Part shown: positions 9,456-17,683 of the stretch, piece by piece
Layout of the letters: each line of letters begins with the position of its first letter
Numbering within the stretch: the first letter of the stretch is position 1
From: Paenibacillus xerothermodurans
GTDB lineage: Bacteria; Bacillota; Bacilli; Paenibacillales; NBRC-103111
NCBI RefSeq assembly: GCF_002220865.2
Contig: NZ_NHRJ02000008.1
Coordinates: 62,001-126,000, forward strand
Length of the DNA stretch: 64,000 nt
Direction: 5' to 3'
Made by a program: the position numbers and the translations under genes
Notes under the pieces: model-generated
What the model saw: only the letters and a program-made list of their open reading frames with translations
The model's database searches: none
Told to the model about the DNA's origin: nothing

Positions 9456-10187
9456 ATGGCTCAAAAACTGCGAGTGACTGTCTGGAACGAGTTTCGGCAT
9501 GAGAACAAAAACGACCTTGTCCGTTCTATCTATCCGAATGGCATTCATCAGGCGATAGGTGAAGGTCTAGGCGCGGAGGTCGAAGTGGCGTACGCGACAT
9601 TGGATGAACCGGAGCACGGATTGACCGAGCAACGTTTGCAAAACACCGATGTGCTTATCTGGTGGGGGCACACCGCTCATCATGAGGTGCAGGACGAAAT
9701 TGTAAAACGGGTTCACAACCGAGTGCTGCGCGGCATGGGCTTGATCGTGCTGCATTCAGGGCACTTCTCCAAGATATTTAAAGCGTTGATGGGCACCAGC
9801 TGCGACTTAAAATGGAGAGAGGCTGACGACAAGGAGCGTTTATGGGTGGTCTCCCCCGGCCATCCGATTGTCGAGGGGATCGGCGAATACATAGAGCTGC
9901 CGAAAGAGGAGATGTACGGCGAGCATTTCGACATCCCGCAGCCGGATGAACTCATCATGGTCAGCTGGTTCGAAGGCGGCGAAGTGTTCCGCAGCGCTTG
10001 CACGTTCCATCGCGGACAGGGAAAAATCTTCTACTTCCGTCCGGGCCATGAGACATACCCAACGTATTATAACGAGCAGATTCGCCGCGTGATACGGAAT
10101 GGCGTCCACTGGGCGGCGCCGACCATCCGCGATTATCCGACTTACGGTAACCATAAGCCGTTGGAACAGATTTCGGCGAAGGAGTAA
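9456..10187 (+). CDS. ThuA-like (trehalose utilisation) domain protein
   Basis: ThuA-family protein of 243 residues with a class-I-glutamine-amidotransferase-like fold, a family linked to sugar oxidation (ThuA of rhizobia acts in the 3-keto-trehalose route). Visible signatures are [44 protein letters not shown] and [13 protein letters not shown]. An ATG at 9444 directly abuts the GGGAGG at 9438-9443, so the ATG at 9456 (MAQKLRV) is the better start. There is no signal peptide. It stands alone after the siderophore operon and before a hairpin terminator. The true substrate is unknown. Confidence 0.85.
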   Translation: MAQKLRVTVWNEFRHENKNDLVRSIYPNGIHQAIGEGLGAEVEVAYATLDEPEHGLTEQRLQNTDVLIWWGHTAHHEVQDEIVKRVHNRVLRGMGLIVLHSGHFSKIFKALMGTSCDLKWREADDKERLWVVSPGHPIVEGIGEYIELPKEEMYGEHFDIPQPDELIMVSWFEGGEVFRSACTFHRGQGKIFYFRPGHETYPTYYNEQIRRVIRNGVHWAAPTIRDYPTYGNHKPLEQISAKE

Positions 10188-10256
10188 GCTGTTTAACCGA
10201 CGATTAAAACAGCCACCGTGGCATTTTGCTGCGAAAGCATTGGCTTGTATATGAGA

Positions 10257-10290
10257 CAGGCGGACAGGGGCAAACCTTGTCCGCCTGTTT
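10257..10290 (+). terminator. Rho-independent terminator after the thuA-like gene
   Basis: Perfect 10-bp stem CAGGCGGACA / TGTCCGCCTG with an 11-base loop, followed by TTT. It also cuts into the 3' end of the decayed mazF on the other strand. Confidence 0.7.
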
Positions 10291-10299
10291 CGTTGGGGC

Positions 10300-10529
10300 G
10301 CGAGGGCTGGGTAAGAACGACACCGGCAAAAGGGCAATCCCTCTGGCAGCGCTACCTCAAATGCATAGTCCTTTGATTGGTTGGTGATTGGGCACACAAC
10401 CGCGACTCCGGTCAGCTCGTTAAAAGCCCGCTCGGACATTACAATAGCGGGGCGGCGACCAGCTTGCTCTCGACCTGCTTGCGGATCGAAGTCAAGCCAA
10501 ATTAGATCGCCTCGTGCGGGGATGGTCAA
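10300..10529 (-). pseudogene. mazF-like toxin gene, truncated and frameshifted
   Basis: The N-terminal two thirds of a MazF/PemK mRNA interferase is recognisable: PARGDLIWLDFDPQAGREQ, RRPAIVMS, VVCPITN and an ending VALPEGLP. A MazF should continue with V-x-G-V-x-L. Here the continuation AGVVLTQ is visible only in the next frame, after CCCTTTT near 10330, and the rest is lost in the terminator hairpin. The TTG start at 10529 overlaps the TGA of the mazE-like gene, the usual operon arrangement. A functional toxin is unlikely. Confidence 0.7.
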
Positions 10530-10663
10530 ATTAATTCTTCTCCTTGCGGCGTGAGCAGGATTTCCACTTCAGCGCCCTCATCAAGGCTGAGACGCTTCAA
10601 GAATTGAGTAGGGATACGGACTCCGGTGCTGTTGCCCCATTTGCTTAATGTTGTAGTTGCCAT
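10526..10663 (-). CDS. mazE: MazE-like AbrB-type antitoxin, short form
   Basis: A 45-residue SpoVT/AbrB swapped-hairpin protein beginning MATTTLSKWGNSTGVRIP and ending PQGEELI. This is the DNA-binding half of a MazE antitoxin, which is normally about 75-85 residues. The C-terminal tail that would wrap around and neutralise MazF is missing. The stop overlaps the mazF start, so an internal deletion probably joined the two genes. The remaining domain could still bind DNA as an orphan. The ATG at 10663 is the only sensible start. Confidence 0.7.
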   Translation of the reverse strand: MATTTLSKWGNSTGVRIPTQFLKRLSLDEGAEVEILLTPQGEELI

Positions 10664-10788
10664 CAGGATCATGTCCTTTCTTTTCTGATACTCCAATTAT
10701 AGCTCACGACTGCTCGGACTTTCATCCAAAAAATGCTATTATAAGATGAAAGCGAACAGTATACCGAAGCAAGGAGAGGAAGCAAGGG

Positions 10789-11373
10789 ATGTCAAATCTC
10801 AGTACCATCGTTCAGGAAAAACTCGTTTTTCTAAATAAGTTTTTTCGGTCTCCAAGGCAGGTGGGCAGCATTACACCCAGCTCCAAGTACCTGGCGAGGG
10901 CCATGGTCAATAGCATCCCTTGGGAGCGCACACAAACAGCGGCCGAGCTCGGTGCCGGCACAGGCGCTATTACAGAGCACATAAAAACGTCCGCCGCCGG
11001 TCGTGCCCAAATTTTGTTATTCGAGACAGAAGCATCCCTGAGAGAACAGTTAGCCCGTCGATACCCGGAGTTCAGCTGTCATGCCGATGCATGCCGCATT
11101 CAAAGTGCCATGGCTCAGCTTGGCATCGCACATTTGGACGCCATATTAAGCGGACTGCCGTTTTTTAATCTCCCACAGACGACTCGGGCCGAATTAATGC
11201 AGCACATTGCTCGGTCTCTTAAACCGGGGGGCCACTTCGTTGCTTTTCAATATTCATTGCAGATGAAGCCACAGCTGGCTGAGTTGTTTGACATTGAAGC
11301 AATTCATTTTGTTCCATTGAACGTGCCGCCGGCCTTTGTGTATGTGTGCCGAAAGAGAGGGGGGGCTCAGTGA
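10789..11373 (+). CDS. Class I SAM-dependent methyltransferase, phospholipid N-methyltransferase type
   Basis: A 194-residue methyltransferase. Residues 20-35 (FRSPRQVGSITPSSKYLARAM) and motif I ELGAGTGAITEHI (53-65) are typical of the family annotated as phospholipid N-methyltransferase (PmtA-like). ILSGLPFFNLP replaces the usual motif-IV region and LKPGGHFVAFQYS follows. The substrate cannot be decided from sequence; phosphatidylethanolamine is the family guess. AGGAGAGG precedes the ATG. The stop overlaps the GTG of the DedA gene (GTGA at 11370-11373), so the two membrane-related genes are coupled. Confidence 0.8.
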   Translation: MSNLSTIVQEKLVFLNKFFRSPRQVGSITPSSKYLARAMVNSIPWERTQTAAELGAGTGAITEHIKTSAAGRAQILLFETEASLREQLARRYPEFSCHADACRIQSAMAQLGIAHLDAILSGLPFFNLPQTTRAELMQHIARSLKPGGHFVAFQYSLQMKPQLAELFDIEAIHFVPLNVPPAFVYVCRKRGGAQ

Positions 11374-11984
11374 GCTACGACACGCTGCTGACTTTGATTG
11401 CTGAATATGGATATGCCGCGTTATTTTTCGCTCTATGGCTTGGCATTATAGGCATGCCGATACCGGACGAAGTGGTAGTCATGACCGGGGGAGCCGTAAC
11501 CGCCAGCGGTTTACTGCACCCTGTTCCGGCGTTTATCCTGACCTATCTGGGGGTGATTTCCGGGCTGTCCCTCGGCTACGTGCTGGGGCGCTTTGTCGGT
11601 ACACCGGTGCTTGAGAGATTAAGGCGCAAGAAGAAGCTGGAAAAGTATTTTGACATTTCGGAAAATATGATGGAGAAGTATGGCAGCTTTGCACTGCTCA
11701 TCAGCTATTTTCTGCCTGTGGTCAGGCATGTGATGCCGTATATCGTGGGGCTGAATAAAATGACGTTCCGCCGCTACGCCTTCATCTCGTATTCCACTGG
11801 ATTGGTTTGGACGCTGCTGTTTTTTGCAGCGGGCCGTTTCGCCGGCGGGCACATCGGCACAGTGAATGCCCTGGTCACAAAGTACGGCCTCCACGTCCTG
11901 TGGCTCCCTGCCGTATTGTTGGCGGTTTTTGTTATCATCAAAGTGGCGAGAAACAGGAAAAGATGCAGCAAGGCTCCAGTTTGA
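11370..11984 (+). CDS. DedA-family membrane protein
   Basis: A 204-residue polytopic membrane protein of the DedA/VTT family, some of which transport undecaprenyl phosphate or flip phospholipids. Conserved features are E-x-x-x-P-x-P-D-E (here GIIGMPIPDEVVV), G-x-x-x-G-Y-x-x-G-R (GLSLGYVLGRFVG) and a second re-entrant segment ISYFLPVVRHVMPYIVGLNKM. The GTG at 11370 overlaps the previous stop and has GAGAGGGGGG in front; a GTG at 11346 is open but less well placed. A PAP2 phosphatase gene lies convergently downstream. Confidence 0.88.
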   Translation: MSYDTLLTLIAEYGYAALFFALWLGIIGMPIPDEVVVMTGGAVTASGLLHPVPAFILTYLGVISGLSLGYVLGRFVGTPVLERLRRKKKLEKYFDISENMMEKYGSFALLISYFLPVVRHVMPYIVGLNKMTFRRYAFISYSTGLVWTLLFFAAGRFAGGHIGTVNALVTKYGLHVLWLPAVLLAVFVIIKVARNRKRCSKAPV

Positions 11985-12029
11985 CACACGCGGAGCCGAG
12001 GTTTTGCATTTGATGCGGGAAGTGAGGCA

Positions 12030-12557
12030 TTATTCGAATACGCCCATCACCGCAAACGCCACTCCGGAGCCTATTGCGGCTCCGGCCGCGCAGTCCGAAG
12101 GATAGTGCAGGCCCAGGTACATGCGGGATATCGCGACGACGACGGCGAGTGGCAGGAGTGCAGCGGCAAGCAAAGCTTGAGTACAGACGATAGGCACCAC
12201 CACCGAAAAGATCGCCGTGGTATGCCCGGATGGGAAAGAATGATCGGTTAGAGGGTTTGGACACGTTCTTGTATCCGGAAGAACCAAATAAGGGCGAAGA
12301 CGAGGATATTTGCGCTTCAGCAAAGCCACTGGAATATGGCTAAAGAGAAGCGCGAGACAGCAGTAAAAGCCGGTAGTCCGCCAATGACCTTGGCCGAAAA
12401 TAGCCAAACCCAGCGCGATGACAATTGTGGTCGTTGCGCCGCCAAGGTGCGTGACCCTGTGCAACAACCAGTCAGACCATTTGTGATAAAATCTCCGATT
12501 CACCCAGACAAAAATCCGATTTTCACTGCGCTGCAGCCACGAAACCAGCCGGTGCAT
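12030..12557 (-). CDS. PAP2-family membrane phosphatase
   Basis: A 175-residue integral membrane lipid phosphatase with the three PAP2 signature parts: KRKYPRLRP, PSGHT and SRMYLGLHYPSD (the conserved K-x6-RP, PSGH and SR-x5-H-x3-D). Members dephosphorylate undecaprenyl pyrophosphate or phosphatidate. GGAGGACATCAAA precedes the ATG. It converges with the DedA gene. Whether both work on the same lipid carrier is inference. Confidence 0.88.
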   Translation of the reverse strand: MHRLVSWLQRSENRIFVWVNRRFYHKWSDWLLHRVTHLGGATTTIVIALGLAIFGQGHWRTTGFYCCLALLFSHIPVALLKRKYPRLRPYLVLPDTRTCPNPLTDHSFPSGHTTAIFSVVVPIVCTQALLAAALLPLAVVVAISRMYLGLHYPSDCAAGAAIGSGVAFAVMGVFE

Positions 12558-13193
12558 TTTGATGTCCTCCTTTAAGAGCAGGATGAGCTGCGAACAAAGT
12601 CCGGTATATAATATAGTAACCCCTTTTAATTAACGCAGTATCAGCACGGTGTAAAAAAGACGTTAAAGCAGGCACTGTAACATATGCACAATCTGTGCGA
12701 CATAGACACAACTGCGCAAGCCTGGCCGTCGGTCAGGCTGTTTTGTTGCCAGTATGATGATAAGACATGGCGCCGGATGGGGTCCTAGCGCCAGCCGGAC
12801 GAATGGATTCTGAATGCTCGGGTCTATACTCGGATGAGGCCGAACTGCATGATACAACAAGCAAACCTTTCCATGAGCAGCAAAACGGTCGTTATAGGGC
12901 TAGGACTCGCCGGCGTTGCTAGCAATGCAAAAATTAAGCTGGGCTTAAGGAAATTTTATAGTTAACTTCATGTTCTAAGATTATAGTGATACCTGTACCA
13001 AACAAATAGACAGAAAAGAGGGTAGAGAACGTAGGAGCAGCACACATGGTACTTGCGCGGCCGGCACCACAATTCAAACACAGATTAGAACGAATTGTGA
13101 TTGGCGTACTTAGCGGAACCGTCGGACGTTTAGTGTGGTTACCTGCAGCTAGAACAAAACATACTTACACCAACATTAAGGAGATGACTTACC
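12558..13193. other. Intergenic region with one hairpin and no supported gene
   Basis: Only short frames without ribosome binding sites are present. It holds the PAP2 promoter region (AT-rich near 12600-12640), a terminator-like hairpin at 12719-12744 and, at its right end, the leader of the repeat lipoprotein gene (AAGGAG about 13178-13183). Confidence 0.5.
12719..12744 (+). terminator. Short terminator-like hairpin
   Basis: Nine-base stem AGCCTGGCC / GGTCAGGCT (one G-T pair) with a three-base loop, followed by GTTTT. No gene was found directly upstream on this strand, so it may end an unrecognised short transcript. Confidence 0.45.
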
Positions 13194-13619
13194 ATGAAAA
13201 AAATTCATATTCTGTTTGTAGCTATCATCAGTTCTGTATTATTTTTGAGCGCATGTTCAGAAACTGAACCAGCGACCGACAGCACCAGCACGCCGACGAC
13301 GGAGACGGAGCAGCCATCGACAGGCGGTACAAGCACGCCAAGTACAGAGCCGTCCACTGGTGCTGATGCGGACACGCCTGACGCAGAGCCGTCCACTGGC
13401 GCTGATGCGGATAAGCCTGAAACAGAGCCATCCACCGGCAGCGATACAAGCACACCGGGTGCATCACCATCTGCTGGCTCTGATGCAAGCACACCGGATG
13501 CAGCACCATCCACTGGCGCTGATGCAGGCAAGTCGGGAGCAGAGCCATCCACTGGCACTGATGCAAGCAAGCCTGAAGCGGCACCATCCACTGGCGGCAC
13601 AAGCACACCAGCCAACTAA
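13194..13619 (+). CDS. Lipoprotein with 13-residue Pro/Ser/Thr/Ala tandem repeats
   Basis: A 141-residue predicted lipoprotein: signal peptide MKKIHILFVAIISSVLFL, lipobox LSAC with Cys21, then an entirely low-complexity extracellular part. Residues 53-130 are six units of 13 residues of the type PSTGADADTPDAE, and residues 131-141 are a partial unit. There is no globular domain, so it resembles a wall-spanning stalk or spacer. AAGGAG precedes the ATG. A strong terminator follows at 13712. The function is unknown; the repeat number is likely to vary between strains. Confidence 0.75.
   Translation: MKKIHILFVAIISSVLFLSACSETEPATDSTSTPTTETEQPSTGGTSTPSTEPSTGADADTPDAEPSTGADADKPETEPSTGSDTSTPGASPSAGSDASTPDAAPSTGADAGKSGAEPSTGTDASKPEAAPSTGGTSTPAN
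13350..13583 (+). repeat. Six tandem 39-bp units in the lipoprotein gene
   Basis: Each unit is 39 bp (13 codons) and begins with codons for PSTG or PSAG. Units differ by point changes, and the period keeps the frame. Confidence 0.85.
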
Positions 13620-13711
13620 TTCATTTGCCGTGTAACACCGCCCACATGGTATGAACCTGCTGTGAGTTGATCGACTTCGCGGCGCCGGTCAACTCGCATT
13701 GCCATAAATCC

Positions 13712-13763
13712 AAAAAGCTGTCTCTACAAGTAGTTCTACTGCTCAGAGGGACAGCTTTTTTTC
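13712..13763 (+). terminator. Rho-independent terminator after the repeat lipoprotein
   Basis: Eleven-base arms AAAAAGCTGTC and GACAGCTTTTT with a 27-base loop; the T run continues to 13762. Nearly symmetrical A and T tracts make it potentially bidirectional. Confidence 0.75.
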
Positions 13764-13981
13764 TGCGTTTGGCAGCAGTAGGGCAACGGATGAAATATGG
13801 CAGAAGACCAATGTCATATCGTGTGAGCCTTGTTAGGAGCTGCTCGATTCCGCGGCGTGTCGATATTAATCCACATAACAAAAAACTGCCGCCTGTGTAG
13901 ATAGACGACAGTGGTTCTATTACGCAAGTATTTTTCGCGTGGAGCAGTAATAGTACGTTTGCTTTTGTAAAGATGTCTTAT

Positions 13982-15337
13982 TTAGTGCTTGCGATCGGCT
14001 GCGTCCTGATGTTTGTTCTCCTCGCCAAATGGAACGTTCATCGCTTCTGCCATAATGTTAGGGATATCAGTGTTGTTGTGTAGTCCTCTGAATTCATCGG
14101 ATTGCGGTCCGAACGCATACAAAGGTACATCCACGCCTGTGTGCTGTGGTGTTGTCCAGCCAACCAGCGCGCGCTCGCTGATCACATCGTTGATCGCATT
14201 AGCTGTGTTTTTCTCAGCGTTGATTTTATTGATTTCGGCATCGGTCAGGTCAAGGGAAGTGTAAGTTTTGACAACTTCTTTCAGGTTGCTCTTATCAGCA
14301 TTCAATTTGCTTGCCATGTAATTACCCGTTGCAGTCACGTCGCGGAGTACTTCGGTTTTAGCGTCATACACACCGTAACCACCTACCGACATGCCGCCCG
14401 TATCGTGGTCGCCCACTACGACAACCAGAGTGTTGCCATCTTTTTTAGCGAAGTCCAGAGCTTTCTGCACTGCTTTCTCGAACGCTGCCGCATCCTTCAT
14501 CGCCCAAGCGGCATCATGCGCATGGCCGGCCCAGTCGATCTGGCTGCCTTCTACCATGAGGAAAAATCCGTCCTTGTCTTTCTCCAGTGTATCGATCGCC
14601 TTTACGGTCATTTCTTCCAAGCTTGGCTGATTTGTTTCTTCACGGTCAAGCTCAGGGGCCATAGCGTCGTTCGCGAACAGTCCGATCAATTTGTCACCCT
14701 TTGCAGACATCAGTTGGTCGCGGTCTTCCACATAGGTGAAACCTTTCTCTTTTGCTTCGGCTAGCAGATTGCGTTCTTTTTGCTTGCCGCCTTGGGCTTC
14801 GGGCAGGAAGTACTGCTTGCCTCCGCCGAGCAGAACGTCGGCATTCTCGATTTGCTGAGGTGCGATGTCGCCCTCGTTGGCGCGTGCTGCCACGTGAGAG
14901 GAGAACACGGCAGGCGTAGCATGAGTGATTGTAGCGGTTGCCACTAATCCGGTCGCCTTTCCTTCTTCCTTGGCTGCTTCCATAATCGTTTTCAGCTGCT
15001 TGCCATCCGGAGCGGTACTGATCATGCCGTTGTTCGTTTTTGTGCCTGTAGCCATTGCCGTGCCGGCAGCGGCGGAGTCGGTCACTTCCGAGTTGTTGGA
15101 GTACGTTCGCGACATACCGACCAGCATGGAATCCATCGTGGTGCTTTCACCCTTGTACCAGCGGTAATTTGTAGCGTATGCGGCGGAATAGCCGTCTGGA
15201 ATCATAAAGATAACATTTTCCACTTTCCGCTCGGAGTGATCCGATTTTGCTTCTGCGGTGTTAAACGCGGTATTGATTCCCAAGCCGGATAGTACGAGCG
15301 CGCCGCCTAGTGCAGCGATAGCTAACTTTTTTTTCAC
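13982..15337 (-). CDS. Secreted alkaline phosphatase (PhoA family)
   Basis: Metal-dependent phosphomonoesterase that releases phosphate outside the cell. The protein is 451 residues from the GTG at 15337, which has GGGGGA in front; the in-frame ATG at 15352 lacks a ribosome binding site. The signal peptide runs KKKLAIAALGG to about TAEA (residue 30). Metal ligand motif IPDG has Asp49, the nucleophile is Ser88 in VTDSAAAGTAM, and metal-binding motifs EGSQIDWAGHAHD and VVVGDHDTGGM follow, with QHTG near the C-terminus. The upstream four-repeat Pho box indicates activation by PhoP under phosphate starvation. Confidence 0.95.
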   Translation of the reverse strand: MKKKLAIAALGGALVLSGLGINTAFNTAEAKSDHSERKVENVIFMIPDGYSAAYATNYRWYKGESTTMDSMLVGMSRTYSNNSEVTDSAAAGTAMATGTKTNNGMISTAPDGKQLKTIMEAAKEEGKATGLVATATITHATPAVFSSHVAARANEGDIAPQQIENADVLLGGGKQYFLPEAQGGKQKERNLLAEAKEKGFTYVEDRDQLMSAKGDKLIGLFANDAMAPELDREETNQPSLEEMTVKAIDTLEKDKDGFFLMVEGSQIDWAGHAHDAAWAMKDAAAFEKAVQKALDFAKKDGNTLVVVVGDHDTGGMSVGGYGVYDAKTEVLRDVTATGNYMASKLNADKSNLKEVVKTYTSLDLTDAEINKINAEKNTANAINDVISERALVGWTTPQHTGVDVPLYAFGPQSDEFRGLHNNTDIPNIMAEAMNVPFGEENKHQDAADRKH

Positions 15338-15422
15338 GTGATTTTCCCCCATTTGATGTAAGTTAAGTGCCAGAGATGAGAAAGTGCTGGTTTCGTTGCC
15401 CTTGATGATAATATATTAAAAG

Positions 15423-15461
15423 AGTTAAATCTATGTAAATTCCTTTTAAAGATTTTGTAAA
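15423..15461 (-). promoter_or_regulatory. Pho box (four PhoP repeats) of the alkaline phosphatase gene
   Basis: On the minus strand, TTTACA, TTTAAA, TTTACA and TTAACT occur at exact 11-bp steps (plus-strand hexamers at 15456, 15445, 15434 and 15423). This is the spacing of PhoP dimer sites in Bacillus Pho-regulon promoters. An AT-rich -10-like region (TAATATATTATC) lies just downstream towards the gene. Confidence 0.85.
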
Positions 15462-15576
15462 GAAAAATTCAGGGTCGATTTGCTGTCAGCGATGTTGTAC
15501 ATTGGCTGTAGGCGTCAGATTACTCCGTGGTTGAGGCAGAAGCTTGGACACCAACTATAAGGATGGGGATGAGCGT

Positions 15577-17346
15577 ATGAGCATGGCGGGGTATCAGGAT
15601 ATTCGAAGCAAACTGGAACTTTTCTTGCAGCACGCCGGCGGAGTCGACTGCCCACGGGCACTCGACGTCGGCAAAGAAACGTATCTGGACATCGTGGAAG
15701 GGATCGTTGGATTTTTCGGAGCACATCAAGCGGATGATGGGCGGATCATTGATCCGATAGTCGGCGGAGAGCGCCAATACTCTACGCCTTGCTACGCAGC
15801 GGCGGCAGCGTGTCTGGCCAGGCACAGGGGCCGCGCGGATCTTATAGACCCAGCGGCGCGTGCGTTGACCGTCAGCCTGCACAGTATCGTGGCCGGAAAT
15901 GCGGCGTGTGACAACCATGGGAATTTTTATACAGTGCAGATGGTTCATGCGTATCGGTGGCTGCAAAAACTGGTAAGTGCCGAACTGGTGGCCCAGTGGG
16001 AGGCGCTGTTCCGGCAGATTCAGCCCGCGCTCGCTTACCAACAGGCGTTTCACAACTGGTCTGTGGTAGCACAGGCGGGAGAGGCGCTGCGGGTGAAGTA
16101 TGGCTTGGGAGGCAGTCTCTCAGAGATCGATGAGCACCTGGAGGTCCAGCTGCCTTTGGTGACGGAGCTTGGGCTGTATGTAGACCCGAATGGCCCGCTG
16201 GCGTATGATGTGTTCTCCCGGCTGTTCTTCCGCATGATGTTGAATGCTGGGTATGACGGGCGGCATCGGGAGTTTTTGACGGAGTACTCGCGGCGTGGGG
16301 CGATTACCTCGCTGTTTGTGCAGAGCCCGACCGGAGAAATTTTGTTGGGCGGCAGAAGTGCGCAGCACCAGTGGAACGAAGCCGGTCAGTGTTATGTGTT
16401 TGAGTCCTACGCGAACGAATACGCTGCGCAGGGTGATACGTTATTGGCCGGCATATTCAAAAGAGCGGCAAAGCTGTCGCTAGCGTCGGTTGCCCGTTGG
16501 GTCAGGCCGAGCGGGGAGCTCAATATAGTACGTAACTGGTTTGATCCAAACGAGCGGGTCGGATACGAAAGCTATTCCTTTCATTCACAGTACAACTTAC
16601 TTGCGGCGTTTATGATGGCCGCATGCTATGAGCTGGCGGATGACGGGATGGGGGATGTCGTGTGCCCCGCGGAAGCGGGAGGCTTCGTATTATCGATTGA
16701 ACCACACTTTCGTAAACTTGTGGTGAATGCAGGGGGCTATTATGCGGTGGTGCAGACCAAAGGGGAGAGGAAGTACAACCCGACGGGCATCGTTCGGATT
16801 CAAAAAAGCGGCCTTGAGCTGCCCATCGGCCCGGCAGACATGGTGTCGCTCGATCAAAATGAAGGCGCTGCCATCTCCTACGCGGTGAGCACCCTTTACC
16901 GGGGCAGGCTGCAGCGGCTCGCCGATTTAACGCGCGGTGAGCTGGACGAAGTGACGGTAGATATACTGGAAGAGCGGCAGGACCGCTGTGTTGTCGCGAT
17001 CAGTTACATCGGCGGGCTCACGGTCAACCGTTTCCGCCGGGTGCTGACGGTAGATGCATCGGGGATCACCGTCGAAGATGAGATGCCGATGCCGTTCTAT
17101 GAGGAGATTCCGGTCATGCTGTTTGACGGGCGAGATGAATCACAGGTGGAAATACAGGATGGCCGCGTGGCCACTGTGCAGCTGAGGGATGAACGTCAAA
17201 CCGTCACCATACTGACTCCGGACGACGAGGGCTTGGAGATGAGCGATCGCACCGGGATGTCCCGGAACGGGAGGTTGGGCTGCTTGCAATATGCTGCTAA
17301 AGGCAACCGCACCGCTTATCGGATCAGCTTAAGCGAGGTCACATGA
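15577..17346 (+). CDS. Uncharacterised protein resembling an alpha-toroid plus beta-sandwich carbohydrate enzyme
   Basis: A 589-residue protein I cannot place in a named family. The first about 350 residues are rich in aromatic and helical segments, with CDNHGNFYTVQMVHAYRWL, AFHNWSVVAQAGEALR and SRRGAITSLF. This is the look of an (alpha/alpha)-toroid as in polysaccharide lyases and toroid glycosidases. From about residue 370 the sequence becomes beta-rich with alternating strands, as in the C-terminal sandwich of those enzymes. There is no signal peptide. The ATG at 15577 follows AAGGATGGGG; a TTG at 15544 is open but has no site. It is divergent from the phosphatase gene. Function unknown; the heparinase II/III-like fold is only an inference. 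Confidence 0.6.
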   Translation: MSMAGYQDIRSKLELFLQHAGGVDCPRALDVGKETYLDIVEGIVGFFGAHQADDGRIIDPIVGGERQYSTPCYAAAAACLARHRGRADLIDPAARALTVSLHSIVAGNAACDNHGNFYTVQMVHAYRWLQKLVSAELVAQWEALFRQIQPALAYQQAFHNWSVVAQAGEALRVKYGLGGSLSEIDEHLEVQLPLVTELGLYVDPNGPLAYDVFSRLFFRMMLNAGYDGRHREFLTEYSRRGAITSLFVQSPTGEILLGGRSAQHQWNEAGQCYVFESYANEYAAQGDTLLAGIFKRAAKLSLASVARWVRPSGELNIVRNWFDPNERVGYESYSFHSQYNLLAAFMMAACYELADDGMGDVVCPAEAGGFVLSIEPHFRKLVVNAGGYYAVVQTKGERKYNPTGIVRIQKSGLELPIGPADMVSLDQNEGAAISYAVSTLYRGRLQRLADLTRGELDEVTVDILEERQDRCVVAISYIGGLTVNRFRRVLTVDASGITVEDEMPMPFYEEIPVMLFDGRDESQVEIQDGRVATVQLRDERQTVTILTPDDEGLEMSDRTGMSRNGRLGCLQYAAKGNRTAYRISLSEVT

Positions 17347-17508
17347 TATATACACACCCGCTTTCGCCACAGCTTTGGCGTGCAACTGCCAGAGGTGACA
17401 GCGCCGGATGTAGAGGGCACCACAAACGCGCGGCTGCGGGTGTGAATTTTAATGCCACATTGAAGTTTTATTAAGGCTGCATTAATAACCGGGGTGTATT
17501 ATATGATT

Positions 17509-17578
17509 TGTACTCCTCCTTTGAAATATATTTCACCATGACCCCGCAGCTGCAGAGATCGCCCTGGCGGGGTATTTT
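17509..17578 (+). ncRNA. Putative small RNA, copy A
   Basis: A probable short transcript with its own promoter (TTAAGG at 17471, TATTAT at 17497) and a hairpin ACCCCGC / GCGGGGT (17541-17573) followed by ATTTTGT. Between promoter and hairpin is ACTCCTCCTTTG, which is complementary to ribosome binding sites, then TTTCACCATGACC. The same layout and much of the sequence recur at 19933-20040. There is no open frame. The terminator is weaker than in copy B. Confidence 0.5.
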
Positions 17579-17588
17579 GTGCATAAAA

Positions 17589-17628
17589 GCCCCGCCATGC
17601 GTCAGACAGCGCACTGAGCGGGGCCTTC
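17589..17628 (+). terminator. Hairpin between the convergent genes
   Basis: Arms GCCCCGC (17589-17595) and GCGGGGC (17618-17624) followed by CTTCTT. It lies between the 15577 gene and the minus-strand SLH gene, just after small RNA copy A. Confidence 0.5.
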
Positions 17629-17683
17629 TTCTCGTTACGGGGCAGTGATCACTTGATCGATAATCCCTGCGGGCTGTTGGGGA

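Noticed and set aside
13350-13583. CRISPR-like regular repeats
   Set aside because: The 39-bp units are contiguous coding repeats without spacers and encode a lipoprotein tail.
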